The position numbers and the translations under genes were made by a program. A DNA stretch of 46,130 nucleotides from Magnetospirillum fulvum MGU-K5 (GTDB lineage Bacteria; Pseudomonadota; Alphaproteobacteria; Rhodospirillales; Magnetospirillaceae), in assembly GCF_000442515.1 (NCBI RefSeq), contig NZ_AQPH01000022.1, forward strand, positions 1 through 46,130. Reading direction: 5' to 3'. Shown here in pieces: positions 24,842 through 33,567 of the stretch. Every line of letters starts with the position of its first letter. The first letter of the stretch is position 1. The notes beneath the pieces are model-generated. The model had not been told where the DNA came from. It made no database searches and saw nothing but the letters and a program-made list of their open reading frames with translations.

Positions 24842-26461
24842 TCAGCTATGCAGGCCGGGCGCTTCGTGCCCGGTGCGGGCGACATATTCGGTATAGCCGC
24901 CTTCGTACTGGTGAATCCCATCCGGGGTCAGTTCCAGCACCCGGTTCGACAGCGTCGCCAGAAAGTGGCGGTCGTGCGAGACGAACAACATGGTGCCGTC
25001 GTACGTGTCCAACGCCTTGATCAGCATTTCCTTGGTATCGAGATCGAGGTGGTTGGTCGGCTCGTCGAGCACGAGGAAATTGGGCGGATTGAACAGCATG
25101 ATCGCCATCACCAGCCGGGCCTTCTCGCCTCCGGACAGGACGCGGCACTTCTTTTCCACATCGTCACCGGAAAAGCCGAAACAGCCCGCCAACGCGCGAA
25201 GCGATCCCTGATTCGCCTGGGGAAAAGAGCTTTCGAGGGATTCGAACACGGTGGCGTCGCCATCGAGCAGATCCATCGCATGCTGGGAGAAATATCCCAT
25301 CTTGACGCTGCCGCCGATTGAGACGGAGCCTTCGTCAGGCTGGGTTGAGCCTGCCACCAGTTTCAACAACGTCGACTTGCCCGCGCCATTGACTCCCATG
25401 ACGCACCAACGCTCGCGGCGGCGGATTTTGAAATCCAGTGCCCGATAGATCGTCCGGCTGCCATAGCCCTTGTGCACATTGCGCAGAACCGCGACATCCT
25501 CGCCCGATCGGGGCGCGGGCGGGAAGTCGAACGCCACGATCTGGCGACGTTTCGGCGGCTCGAACCGTTCGATCTTGTCGAGCTTCTTGACCCGGCTTTG
25601 CACCTGGGCCGCATGCGAAGCCCGTGCCTTGAAGCGCTCGATGAATTTCAATTCCTTCGCCAGCATCGCCTGCTGCCGCTCGAACTGCGCCTGCTGCTGC
25701 TTTTCGTTCAGCGCCCGCTGCCGCTCATAGAATTCGTAATCACCGGAATAGGTGGTCAGAGAGCCGCCGTCGATCTCGACGATCTTGGTCACGATCCGGT
25801 TGAGGAACTCGCGGTCGTGCGAGGTCATCAGCAACGCGCCGTCATAGCCCTTCAGGAATTCTTCCAGCCAGATCAGGCTTTCGATATCGAGGTGGTTGCT
25901 CGGTTCGTCGAGCAGCATCGCATCGGGACGCATCAGCAAAATGCGGCCAAGCGCCACCCGCATCTTCCAGCCGCCCGACAGCACGCCGACATCGGCATCC
26001 ATCATCTCCTGACTGAAGCTGAGACCGGCCAGCACCTCGCGGGCGCGGCCTTCAAGCTCGTAGCCGCCCAGTTCCTCGAACCTGGCCTGGACCTCGCCAT
26101 AGCGCTCGATAATCGCGTCCATGTCGTCGCGATCGGGATCGCACATCGCCGCTTCAAGTTCGGCCAGTTCCGCCGCCACACTGCTGACCGGCCCGGCCCC
26201 GTCCATCACTTCGGCAACCGCGCTGCGGCCGGACATTTCGCCGACATCCTGGTTGAAATAGCCGATCGAGACCTGCTTCTCGATCGCCACCTGACCTTCG
26301 TCGGGCACCTCTTCGCCTGCGATCATCCGAAACAGCGTGGTCTTACCCGCCCCGTTGGGACCGACCAGACCGACTTTTTCGCCCCGGTTGAGCGCGGCGG
26401 ACGCCTCGAAAAAGAGAATCCGGTGGCTGTTCTGCTTGGTAATATTTTCGAAACGTATCAT
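24842..26461 (-). CDS. ABC-F family ATPase (ribosome-associated, YheS/Uup-type)
   Basis: A 539-residue soluble protein with two ATPase domains and no membrane part. Walker A motifs are GPNGAGKTT (about residue 35) and GVNGAGKST (about 345). Signature motifs are LSGGWKMR and LSGGEKAR, and Walker B segments are LLDEPSNHLD and VLDEPTNHLD. The linker between (FYERQRALNEKQQQAQFERQ) is the charged helical P-site tRNA interaction region of ABC-F proteins. These act on the ribosome, relieving stalls or giving antibiotic protection. The exact subfamily cannot be fixed by eye. Convergent with the Na/Pi gene, with 37 bp between. Confidence 0.92.
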   Translation of the reverse strand: MIRFENITKQNSHRILFFEASAALNRGEKVGLVGPNGAGKTTLFRMIAGEEVPDEGQVAIEKQVSIGYFNQDVGEMSGRSAVAEVMDGAGPVSSVAAELAELEAAMCDPDRDDMDAIIERYGEVQARFEELGGYELEGRAREVLAGLSFSQEMMDADVGVLSGGWKMRVALGRILLMRPDAMLLDEPSNHLDIESLIWLEEFLKGYDGALLMTSHDREFLNRIVTKIVEIDGGSLTTYSGDYEFYERQRALNEKQQQAQFERQQAMLAKELKFIERFKARASHAAQVQSRVKKLDKIERFEPPKRRQIVAFDFPPAPRSGEDVAVLRNVHKGYGSRTIYRALDFKIRRRERWCVMGVNGAGKSTLLKLVAGSTQPDEGSVSIGGSVKMGYFSQHAMDLLDGDATVFESLESSFPQANQGSLRALAGCFGFSGDDVEKKCRVLSGGEKARLVMAIMLFNPPNFLVLDEPTNHLDLDTKEMLIKALDTYDGTMLFVSHDRHFLATLSNRVLELTPDGIHQYEGGYTEYVARTGHEAPGLHS

Positions 26462-26577
26462 CTGCGGCTGGGTTCCCGTGGTGAGGTTGGCACCTTATGC
26501 CACAGGATGACGGACGCGATAGAGTCCTTATCGATCTCGATATCGTGGCACTTGCTGCGGTTTTGCCGCCTGACCGC

Positions 26578-27663
26578 TCACATCGCCTGAGGGCGATGAG
26601 GGGCCGAGCGCCACACCTCACGGGCCCGCGACGGCGACAGGCCGAACCAGCGGGTAAACGCCCGGGTAAAGGCCGACAATTCGGAATAGCCCAGGAAAAA
26701 CGCCAGATCCGACAACGGGATATGCATCTGGCGGACATAATGCTCGGCCAGATCGCGCCGCACGTCCTCGGCCAGGGCGGAAAAGGCGATCCCGTACTCG
26801 GCCAGTCGGCGCTGAAGGGTCCAACGAGCCAGCCCAAGCCTTTCGGCGACATCTTCGATATGCGCCGCTCCCTCGGGCAGACGGCTGCGGATTTCCGCCC
26901 GCACCCGGTCCAGGAACGGGGTTACCCCGGTGCCACCGGCCAGTGCGATCAAGTGGGCGCGCAGCCCGGTCAGCCGGGCCAGATTGCCGCCCGGCATCCG
27001 CCGCCCGAGATCGCGGTCACGGAATACCAGACAATTGGTCCGCTGGGCGAACTGAACCGGCGCGTCAAAGGCGGTGCGATGTTCGCGCCAGTCCAGCGGC
27101 TGGGGATGCTCGAACTGGACCTCTTCGGGAGTCCAATCGCGGCCCAGGCAGGTACGAAAGACGTTGGCGAACATCCCCATCGTCAGTTCGGCGTCCTGCC
27201 GTCGTTCGAGGATGCGCCCATCGAGAATGCGATATTCCAGCCGCAGCATCTCGCCCTCGCGGACGAACCGGGTCTCGGTCGCCTGCTGATGGAACGGAAA
27301 CAGCGTCGCCAGATTCTCCACCGCCGCCCCCAGCGTCGGCGAGGCCAGAGCGATCTCGCCGATCAGACCCAATTCATGCGGTTGGAATTGCTGGCCGAAC
27401 CACAGCCCGAAATTGTCATGCCGGGTTTCCCCCGCCGCCAGTTCCATCATCGCGCAATAGGCGCCCAGATCGAGGGCCAGAATCGGATTTCCCAGACAAT
27501 CCTCGCTGACCCCGGCCCGGCTGAACACGGCGTCGGCTTGTCCGCCATGGCTGCCGATAAACCGGGCCACGCCTGAAGCTGCGGCAGCCAGGATGTTCCT
27601 TTGCCTATTTTCCGGGCACCCTGCCGGGGGAATTTGCTGATGATGCGCGCGCACCGATGCCAT
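26578..27663 (-). CDS. AraC-family transcriptional regulator next to ethanolamine genes
   Basis: A 361-residue regulator with an N-terminal ligand-sensing domain of the OruR/ArgR-like type (about 1-240) and a C-terminal AraC helix-turn-helix pair (IEDVAERLGLARWTLQRRLA and LSDLAFFLGYSELSAFTRAF). The start at ATG 27663 is fixed by a strong GGAGG six bases upstream; the longer frame has no support. It lies just downstream of the permease on the same strand, 98 bp away, and is the most likely activator of the eut operon, with ethanolamine or B12 as possible signals. That link is by position only. Confidence 0.88.
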   Translation of the reverse strand: MASVRAHHQQIPPAGCPENRQRNILAAAASGVARFIGSHGGQADAVFSRAGVSEDCLGNPILALDLGAYCAMMELAAGETRHDNFGLWFGQQFQPHELGLIGEIALASPTLGAAVENLATLFPFHQQATETRFVREGEMLRLEYRILDGRILERRQDAELTMGMFANVFRTCLGRDWTPEEVQFEHPQPLDWREHRTAFDAPVQFAQRTNCLVFRDRDLGRRMPGGNLARLTGLRAHLIALAGGTGVTPFLDRVRAEIRSRLPEGAAHIEDVAERLGLARWTLQRRLAEYGIAFSALAEDVRRDLAEHYVRQMHIPLSDLAFFLGYSELSAFTRAFTRWFGLSPSRAREVWRSAPHRPQAM

Positions 27664-27710
27664 CGGACACCTCCACCCCATTCCCAAGCAAGCATCGCGC
27701 CAAACGAGGA

Positions 27711-27736
27711 CGGGCCGCCCCGCTGGGGGCGACCCG
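27711..27736 (-). terminator. hairpin after the ethanolamine permease gene
   Basis: CGGG-C-CGCCCC (27711-27721) pairs with GGGGCG-A-CCCG (27726-27736), interrupted only by a C/A mismatch. It lies 25 bp after the permease stop and before the AraC gene start. There is no T-tract, so termination may be partial. Confidence 0.45.
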
Positions 27737-27761
27737 CTGTCAGGATGAGGAGCGAATCCGA

Positions 27762-29168
27762 TCAATCGACCAGGGCGCGCGCCTCGTTCTGGGCCAGATC
27801 GAGCAGATCGTCGGCTTCGGCTCCGTCCCGCAGATGAGCGGTGAAGCGGTAGAAGATGAAGCCAAGCAGGAACAACCCGCAGAACAGGGCGAACACCAGG
27901 ACGTTGAAGTAGATCATCGTCACCAGCGCCACCACGGCGCAGACCAGCGCGATCGCCGGGAACACCGGATAGAACGGAGCGCGGAACGGACGGTCCAAGG
28001 CGGGTTCACTGGCCCGCAGTTTGAACAGAGCGGCCATCGACATGATGTACATCACGATCGCGCCAAACACCGACATCGTGACGATATTGGCGGTCAGCGG
28101 CTGTCCACCGATCTCGATCAGGCTGTCGGAGAAGATCGCGGCGATGCCGACGATTCCACCGGCCAGGATCGCCTTGACCGGGGTCTTGGTCACCGGATTG
28201 ACGGTGGCAAAGGTCGGCGGCATGAAGCCAGCGCGAGCCAGGGCGAAGATCTGGCGCGAATAGCCCATGATAATGCCGTGGAACGAGGCAATCAGCCCGA
28301 ACAGACCGATCCACACCAGCATGTGCAGCCAGCCGGAATTGTCGCCGACGACGATCTTCATCGCCTGGGGCAGCGGATCGTTGACGTTGGCAAGGCTGCT
28401 CCAATCGCCGACGCCGCCGGCCATGATCATCGTGCCGAACGCCAGCGTCACCAGGGTCAGGATGCCCGCGATATAGGCAACCGGAACGGTCCGGGTCGGG
28501 TTACGGGTTTCCTCGGCCGCCATCGCCGCACCTTCGATCGCGAGGAAGAACCAGATCGCGAAGGGAATTGCGGCGAACACGCCCGAAATCGCCTCGGCGG
28601 AAAAGCCGGACTGACCAGACCAGCCATTGGCCGCGAAATTCGCCCAACTGAACCCGGGCGACACCACGCCCATGAACACCAGCAATTCGATGATCGCCAG
28701 CACGGTGATGAACAGTTCGAAGGTGGCGGCGATCGTCACCCCGGCGATGTTGAGCCCCATGAACACGACATAGGCCCCGACCGCTGCCAGTTTCGGATCG
28801 AGTCCGGGGAACTGGACGTTGAGGTAGGACCCGATCGCCAGCGCGATCGCGGGCGGGGCGAACACGAACTCGATCAGGGTGGCGAACCCGGCGACAAAGC
28901 CGCCCTTGGCCCCAAAGGCGCGGTAGGAATAAGCGAACGGTCCACCGGCATGGGGGATCGCGGTGGTCAATTCGGTGAAGCTGAAGATGAAGGTGGTGTA
29001 CATCACCGCGATCAGGATCGTCGTCACCAGGAAGCCCAGGGTTCCCGCCGCCGCCCAGCCATAGGACCAGCCGAAATATTCACCCGAAATCACCAGTCCG
29101 ACAGCGATGCCCCACAGATGCAGCCCGGACAGGCTTCGCTTCAATTCAGTTTTTGGAGGATTGGACAT
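27762..29168 (-). CDS. eat: ethanolamine permease (APC superfamily)
   Basis: A 468-residue inner-membrane transporter with about twelve hydrophobic segments. The family pattern SLSGLHLWGIAVGLVISGEY at the N-terminus, and ELTTAIPHAGGPFAYSYRAFG and EETRNPTRTVPVAYIAGI further on, are typical of the eat/eutP-type ethanolamine permeases. It takes up ethanolamine for EutBC, whose genes directly precede it on the same strand (12 bp after eutC). The context makes ethanolamine the most likely substrate. Confidence 0.92.
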   Translation of the reverse strand: MSNPPKTELKRSLSGLHLWGIAVGLVISGEYFGWSYGWAAAGTLGFLVTTILIAVMYTTFIFSFTELTTAIPHAGGPFAYSYRAFGAKGGFVAGFATLIEFVFAPPAIALAIGSYLNVQFPGLDPKLAAVGAYVVFMGLNIAGVTIAATFELFITVLAIIELLVFMGVVSPGFSWANFAANGWSGQSGFSAEAISGVFAAIPFAIWFFLAIEGAAMAAEETRNPTRTVPVAYIAGILTLVTLAFGTMIMAGGVGDWSSLANVNDPLPQAMKIVVGDNSGWLHMLVWIGLFGLIASFHGIIMGYSRQIFALARAGFMPPTFATVNPVTKTPVKAILAGGIVGIAAIFSDSLIEIGGQPLTANIVTMSVFGAIVMYIMSMAALFKLRASEPALDRPFRAPFYPVFPAIALVCAVVALVTMIYFNVLVFALFCGLFLLGFIFYRFTAHLRDGAEADDLLDLAQNEARALVD

Positions 29169-29180
29169 GACGTTATTCCT

Positions 29181-29966
29181 TTACCGTGCAAAGGGTTCGG
29201 CATCGAGATCAAGCCGGGGAGCGCCCGCCTCGATACTCTCTGCACTGCGTGCGTCTTCTTTGAGATCCACCCCGGTCAGCCGTAAATGCCGGGCTTGGCG
29301 CGCCAGCCAGACCAGCTTGTCGGCGGCTTGCTGCGGCGACAGGCCGCCACCATGGATGTTGGAGATACAGTTCCGCTCGGAATCCCGCCGACCGGAGCGG
29401 GGCGCGTAGGTGAGATAAATCCCCAGCGAATCCGCCGCCGACAGACCGGGGCGTTCGCCGATCAGCACCGCCACCAATTGGGCACCCAGCTTTTCCCCGA
29501 TCGGATCGCCGATCGCGACCCGGGCCTGACTGGCGAACACCACCGGCGCGATCCGCCAATCCGGCAGGCGGTCGAGGATCGCGGCAATCGTCGGTGCCGC
29601 CCAGCTCTGCACCGCCGCCGCGGACAATCCATCGGCGACCACCAGGGCCAGATCCCACCCACCGTCGCTGAGGCCAGCCGCGCTGGATTCGTCCAGCCTG
29701 CGGCCAAGATCGGGGCGGCGCAGATAGGTCTGGCGATCCGGCGCGGCGCTATGGACCGACAGAACCGGACCGGACGGCAAGGCTTCGGCCACCCGGTCCC
29801 AATCGACCCGCCCATGCACCGCGTCGCGCGCCTGGGCGTGGGCGAGTTGGAAATCGAGCAAAGGCCGCAACGGCATCGCGTCGCCGGACCGGCCGAGCCC
29901 GATGCGGGCGCGGGTGGCGGCGCGGAAGCGGGCGAAGGGATCGAGCGGAATCGGGCTGTCGGCCAT
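29181..29966 (-). CDS. eutC: ethanolamine ammonia-lyase small subunit EutC
   Basis: A 261-residue subunit that, with EutB, makes the AdoCbl-dependent enzyme turning ethanolamine into acetaldehyde and ammonia. Family motifs are ARIGLGRSGDAMPLRPLLDF, VVADGLSA, and near the C-terminus the corrinoid-site region (RNCISNIHGGGLSPQQAADK). It starts two bases after the eutB stop, so the two are translationally coupled. No microcompartment shell genes are present, so acetaldehyde is presumably handled in the cytoplasm. Confidence 0.95.
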   Translation of the reverse strand: MADSPIPLDPFARFRAATRARIGLGRSGDAMPLRPLLDFQLAHAQARDAVHGRVDWDRVAEALPSGPVLSVHSAAPDRQTYLRRPDLGRRLDESSAAGLSDGGWDLALVVADGLSAAAVQSWAAPTIAAILDRLPDWRIAPVVFASQARVAIGDPIGEKLGAQLVAVLIGERPGLSAADSLGIYLTYAPRSGRRDSERNCISNIHGGGLSPQQAADKLVWLARQARHLRLTGVDLKEDARSAESIEAGAPRLDLDAEPFAR

Positions 29967-29968
29967 AA

Positions 29969-31360
29969 TCAGGCTCCCTGTCCCAGCAGGTGGGCGATCG
30001 GCTGCGCCCCCGCCGAAAGCGGGGCCAATCGTCCGGTGGAATCGAGCATCCCCATCCGCCCCAGCCAGGACTCGAATTCCGGGGCGGGGCGCAGGTCGAG
30101 CAGATGGCGCAGGCCCAGCACGTCGTGATAGCTAAGACTTTGATAGTTCAGCATCACGTCGTCGGCTCCCGGCACGGCGATCACGAAATTGACCCCGGCG
30201 GTACCCAGCAGAGTCATCAGGACGTCCATGTCGTCCTGATCGGCCTCGGCATGATTGGTGTAACAGACGTCCACGCCCATCGGCACGCCGAGCAACTTGC
30301 CGCAGCAATGGTCTTCCAGACCAGCGCGGATGATCTGTTTCGAATCGTAGAGATATTCCGGTCCGATGAAGCCGACGACGGTGTTGACCAGCAATGGCGA
30401 GAACGCTCGCGCCACGCCATAGGCGCGGACCTCAACGGTCTGCTGGTCGAGACCGTGATGGGCATCGGCCGAAAGCGCGCTGCCCTGTCCCGTCTCGAAA
30501 TACATCACGTCAGTGCCGACGGTGCCGCGCCCTAACGACAGCGCCGCCGCCTGGGCCTCGGCCAGCATCGACAGCGAGACACCAAAGCCCCGGTTGGCCG
30601 CCTCGGTCCCGGCGATGCTCTGGAATACCAGATCGAGCGGGGCGCCGCGCTCGATCGCCTGGATCGAATTGGTGACGTGGGTCAGCACACAGGTCTGGGT
30701 CGGGATGTCGAAACGGGTGCGAACCTCGTCCAGCATCGACAAAAGCGTGACGCAGGCTGAAACATTGTCGGTGGCGGGATTGATCCCGATCACCGCATCG
30801 CCGATCCCGAACAGCAGCCCGTCCAGGGTCGAGGCGGCGATGCCCAGCGGATCATCGGTGGGATGGTTGGGCTGGAGCCGGGAGCCCAGCCGACCGGGCA
30901 GCCCCAAGGTCGAGCGGAAGGCGGTGACAACCCGGCATTTCGCCGCGACCGCGATCAGATCGGCGTTGCGCATCAGCTTTGACACCGCCGCCACCATTTC
31001 CGGGGTCAGGCCGGGCGCCAACGCCGCCAGGACCTCGCTCGTCGCGGCATAGGACAGCAGCCAGTCGCGGAATTGTCCCACCGTCATGTGGGAGACGGGG
31101 GCAAAGGCGACCCGGTCGTGACCATCCACGATCAGACGGGTAACCTCGTCCTCTTCATAGGGGACCAGCGCCTCGGACAGAAAGACCGTGAGCGGCAGAT
31201 CGGCCAGCACCATCCGTGCCGCCACCCGGTGCAATTCGCTGTCGGCGGCAAGACCGGCCAGTTCGTCCCCCGACCGTCGCGGCGAGGCACAGGCCATCAC
31301 CGTCTTCAGGTCGGAAAAGACATGGCGCTCGCCGCCCGCATTCACCGCATACCGAGGCAT
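29969..31360 (-). CDS. eutB: ethanolamine ammonia-lyase large subunit EutB
   Basis: The 463-residue catalytic TIM-barrel subunit. Typical segments are ANRGFGVSLSMLAEAQAAAL, MYFETGQGSALSADAHHG and GVDVCYTNHAEADQDDMD, the last containing active-site residues for substrate binding. It requires adenosylcobalamin, tying this operon to the btu/cob genes at the left of the window. The order eutB-eutC-permease with an AraC regulator downstream is the simple, shell-free arrangement. The upstream gap to mop (about 195 bp) must contain the promoter; no clear consensus could be picked out. Confidence 0.96.
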   Translation of the reverse strand: MPRYAVNAGGERHVFSDLKTVMACASPRRSGDELAGLAADSELHRVAARMVLADLPLTVFLSEALVPYEEDEVTRLIVDGHDRVAFAPVSHMTVGQFRDWLLSYAATSEVLAALAPGLTPEMVAAVSKLMRNADLIAVAAKCRVVTAFRSTLGLPGRLGSRLQPNHPTDDPLGIAASTLDGLLFGIGDAVIGINPATDNVSACVTLLSMLDEVRTRFDIPTQTCVLTHVTNSIQAIERGAPLDLVFQSIAGTEAANRGFGVSLSMLAEAQAAALSLGRGTVGTDVMYFETGQGSALSADAHHGLDQQTVEVRAYGVARAFSPLLVNTVVGFIGPEYLYDSKQIIRAGLEDHCCGKLLGVPMGVDVCYTNHAEADQDDMDVLMTLLGTAGVNFVIAVPGADDVMLNYQSLSYHDVLGLRHLLDLRPAPEFESWLGRMGMLDSTGRLAPLSAGAQPIAHLLGQGA

Positions 31361-31500
31361 CGCTGCCCTCGCCTAGTTCATCATTGCAGCGAGTATGGCA
31401 AGGGCACGGCAGGGCCGCTTGACATTTCAGCACAAAATTTAAGCTTCGACTCGAAGTGCCTTTAGATTGGGCATATCGGACTTTTTTCACGCGTCCAACG

Positions 31501-31526
31501 AAAAAGGCCCCGGAAAATCCGGGGCC
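31501..31526 (-). terminator. intrinsic terminator after mop
   Basis: GGCCCCGGA (31506-31514) pairs exactly with TCCGGGGCC (31518-31526) around AAA. On the minus strand it is followed by five T (31505-31501). It lies 29 bp after the mop stop. Confidence 0.9.
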
Positions 31527-31554
31527 TGCATCAGCAATCTTCGGCTGCGAAGAC

Positions 31555-31758
31555 TTACTTGGCGATGATGACTTCCGACGATTTAATGATCGCCTGAACG
31601 GTGTCACCAACCGTGAGGGCGAGATCGTCAACGGCTTCGTTGGAAATCAAAGACGTCACGGTCTGACCACCGACATCGACCTTCACCTTGGCCATGATCT
31701 GACCCTTGACGATTTCAACGACTTTACCGTTGAGAGCATTGCGAGCGCTGAGCTTCAT
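31555..31758 (-). CDS. mop: molybdenum-pterin binding protein (molbindin, Mop)
   Basis: A 67-residue single TOBE-domain protein (MKLSARNALNGKVVEIVKGQ ... VQAIIKSSEVIIAK). Mop proteins assemble as hexamers that bind molybdate or tungstate and buffer it for nitrogenase and molybdopterin enzymes. The start at 31758 has GGAG six bases upstream and gives the standard family length. It is a single-gene transcript: intrinsic terminator behind it and AT-rich promoter region with a possible Mo-box in front. Confidence 0.94.
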   Translation of the reverse strand: MKLSARNALNGKVVEIVKGQIMAKVKVDVGGQTVTSLISNEAVDDLALTVGDTVQAIIKSSEVIIAK

Positions 31759-31839
31759 AACCATCTCCATCAGAATATCAGATGATAAAATTGTTTAACG
31801 ATCGCTTCATTATGAAATTTCATGCAATTTTGTCAACAA

Positions 31840-31863
31840 ATATATCGCGATACGCGCATATAT
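31840..31863. promoter_or_regulatory. inverted repeat resembling a Mo-box, upstream of mop
   Basis: ATATATCGCG, then ATA, then CGCG-C-ATATAT form a near-perfect inverted repeat about 80 bp before the mop start. Its ATATAT arms and GC inner part recall the ModE/MopA-type Mo-boxes that control mop genes in phototrophs. The match is by eye only. Confidence 0.4.
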
Positions 31864-32140
31864 GACCCTGGCCACAAAGTCTTCCCACTAAGGCAAACAA
31901 AGCCAACACCAGCCTAAACTTCCGATTCGTCATAAAGTTTGCCGTAACAACGCCTCTTATCTGACCAATAACGATAAAAACTCATATCCTTATCTTACCA
32001 ATATCTTTGCACATCTCCCTATCAATAACGAGACAACCCACCGCGACGCGCAACACATTCCCCGAATGGTTTCGTCGTTTTGGCGGTCGATGCTATCGTC
32101 CTTTCAGACCGACAGCCCCACCCGAGAAGGATTTACCCAC

Positions 32141-32263
32141 ATGAAAAACGAATCGTTCTGGCTGCTGGCCCTTATCGCCGTCATCTTGGTGTGTGCCGCG
32201 CTGGAAGTGCAGCAATCCAATTCCGCCGCCGATGCGCAAATCCAGGGCAGCCCCGCCCGCTAG
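32141..32263 (+). CDS. small single-pass membrane protein upstream of nhaA
   Basis: A 40-residue ORF: a short polar start (MKNESF), one hydrophobic segment (WLLALIAVILVCAALEV), then a polar tail rich in Gln, Ser and Ala. AGAAGG lies ten bases before the ATG. It ends 62 bp before nhaA on the same strand, so it is probably in the same transcript. The family is unknown; it could be an accessory subunit or simply a small membrane protein. Confidence 0.55.
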   Translation: MKNESFWLLALIAVILVCAALEVQQSNSAADAQIQGSPAR

Positions 32264-32325
32264 CCATCTTTTTTCCTTATTTCTCGGGCACAAAGCCCAA
32301 CCCTGCCCCCTTTTTTGGAGCCCCG

Positions 32326-33498
32326 ATGCCCCTTTCGACGATCCGCGCCTTTCTGCGTCTTGAAGTTGCTGGCGGTATCGCGCTGGTCGTCGCCGCAATC
32401 ATCGCGATGACCCTGGCCAACTCTCCGGCACAATCGGGATATCAGGCATTACTGCATCTGCCGCTGGGCGGTGCGATCGGTGGGATCGATCTGTCGAAGA
32501 GTCTGCATCATTGGATCAATGACGGCCTGATGGCGGTGTTTTTCCTGCTGGTCGGGCTGGAGATCAAACGCGAGGCGATTTCGGGCGAGTTATCCAGCCT
32601 GCGCCGCGCCGCCCTGCCCGTCCTCGCCGCGCTGGGCGGCATGATTGTTCCGGCACTGGTCTATCTCGGCTTCACCTGGGGCGATCCGGTGACGATGCGG
32701 GGCTGGGCGATTTCTTCGGCGACCGATATCGCGTTTGCCGTCGGGGTGCTGGCCCTGGCCGGACGGCGAGCGCCACCCTCGCTCCGAATTTTCCTGCTGG
32801 CGCTCGCGATCATCGACGATCTCGGCGCGATCATCATCATCGCTCTGTTCTATACCGCCCAGATTTCGCTGACCTTCCTGGCGCTGGCCGCCGCCGCCCT
32901 GGCTGGCCTGATCGCACTGAACCGATTGGGCGTGACCCGCCTCCTCCCCTATCTGGTGCTGGGATTGCTGCTGTGGCTGTTCGTGCTGGAATCCGGCATT
33001 CACGCTACCCTGGCCGGTGTCGCGCTGGGGCTAACGATCCCGCTGCGCCCGCCCGTTCACCAGCCGGATCGGTCGCCGCTGCTGCGGCTCGAACATGCCC
33101 TGCATCCCTGGGTGACTTTCGCGATCCTGCCGTTGTTCGCCTTTGCCAATGCCGGAATCCCGCTCTCCGATGCCGATCCGGCGGTACTGTCGCATCCGGT
33201 GACGCTGGGCGTGGCGCTGGGGCTGTTCCTGGGCAAGCAGGTCGGAATCATGCTGGCGATCGGGCTGGGCCTACTGCTGAAGATCGGCTGCCTCCCTGCC
33301 GGAGCGTCGCCCCGCCAACTCTATGCAATGGCGGTCCTGACCGGGATCGGCTTCACCATGAGCCTGTTCATCGGTACCCTGGCCTTTACCGATCCCGCTT
33401 ATGACGTCCCGGTTCGCCTCGGCGTGCTGGGCGGCTCGCTGTTGTCGGCGGCCCTGGGATTCGCTCTGCTGACAATGGGAGTGAAAGTGCGGCGCTGA
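32326..33498 (+). CDS. nhaA: Na+/H+ antiporter NhaA
   Basis: A 390-residue inner-membrane antiporter with about twelve membrane segments. The ion-binding Asp pair is visible in FLLALAIIDDLGAIIIIALF (two Asp in IDDLGA), and the pH-sensing N-terminal region LMAVFFLLVGLEIKREAISG is typical. NhaA exchanges two protons for one sodium, giving salt and alkali tolerance. GGAG lies five bases before ATG 32326. It is close to the usual length (about 390) and appears intact. Confidence 0.96.
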   Translation: MPLSTIRAFLRLEVAGGIALVVAAIIAMTLANSPAQSGYQALLHLPLGGAIGGIDLSKSLHHWINDGLMAVFFLLVGLEIKREAISGELSSLRRAALPVLAALGGMIVPALVYLGFTWGDPVTMRGWAISSATDIAFAVGVLALAGRRAPPSLRIFLLALAIIDDLGAIIIIALFYTAQISLTFLALAAAALAGLIALNRLGVTRLLPYLVLGLLLWLFVLESGIHATLAGVALGLTIPLRPPVHQPDRSPLLRLEHALHPWVTFAILPLFAFANAGIPLSDADPAVLSHPVTLGVALGLFLGKQVGIMLAIGLGLLLKIGCLPAGASPRQLYAMAVLTGIGFTMSLFIGTLAFTDPAYDVPVRLGVLGGSLLSAALGFALLTMGVKVRR

Positions 33499-33567
33499 TC
33501 CTGGGCTTGCCCCGGATGAGACAGATCGGTATCATTCTTCTCTCTTCCGAGATCGAACGAGGGTAGA

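Noticed and set aside
27657-29285. 542-codon plus-strand ORF antisense to the ethanolamine permease
   Set aside because: It is a GC-rich shadow frame full of His, Asp, Gln and Arg, typical of antisense frames in high-GC DNA.
27762-31360. Microcompartment-type eut operon
   Set aside because: No shell protein, EutE or EutG genes are present; only eutB, eutC, a permease and a regulator.
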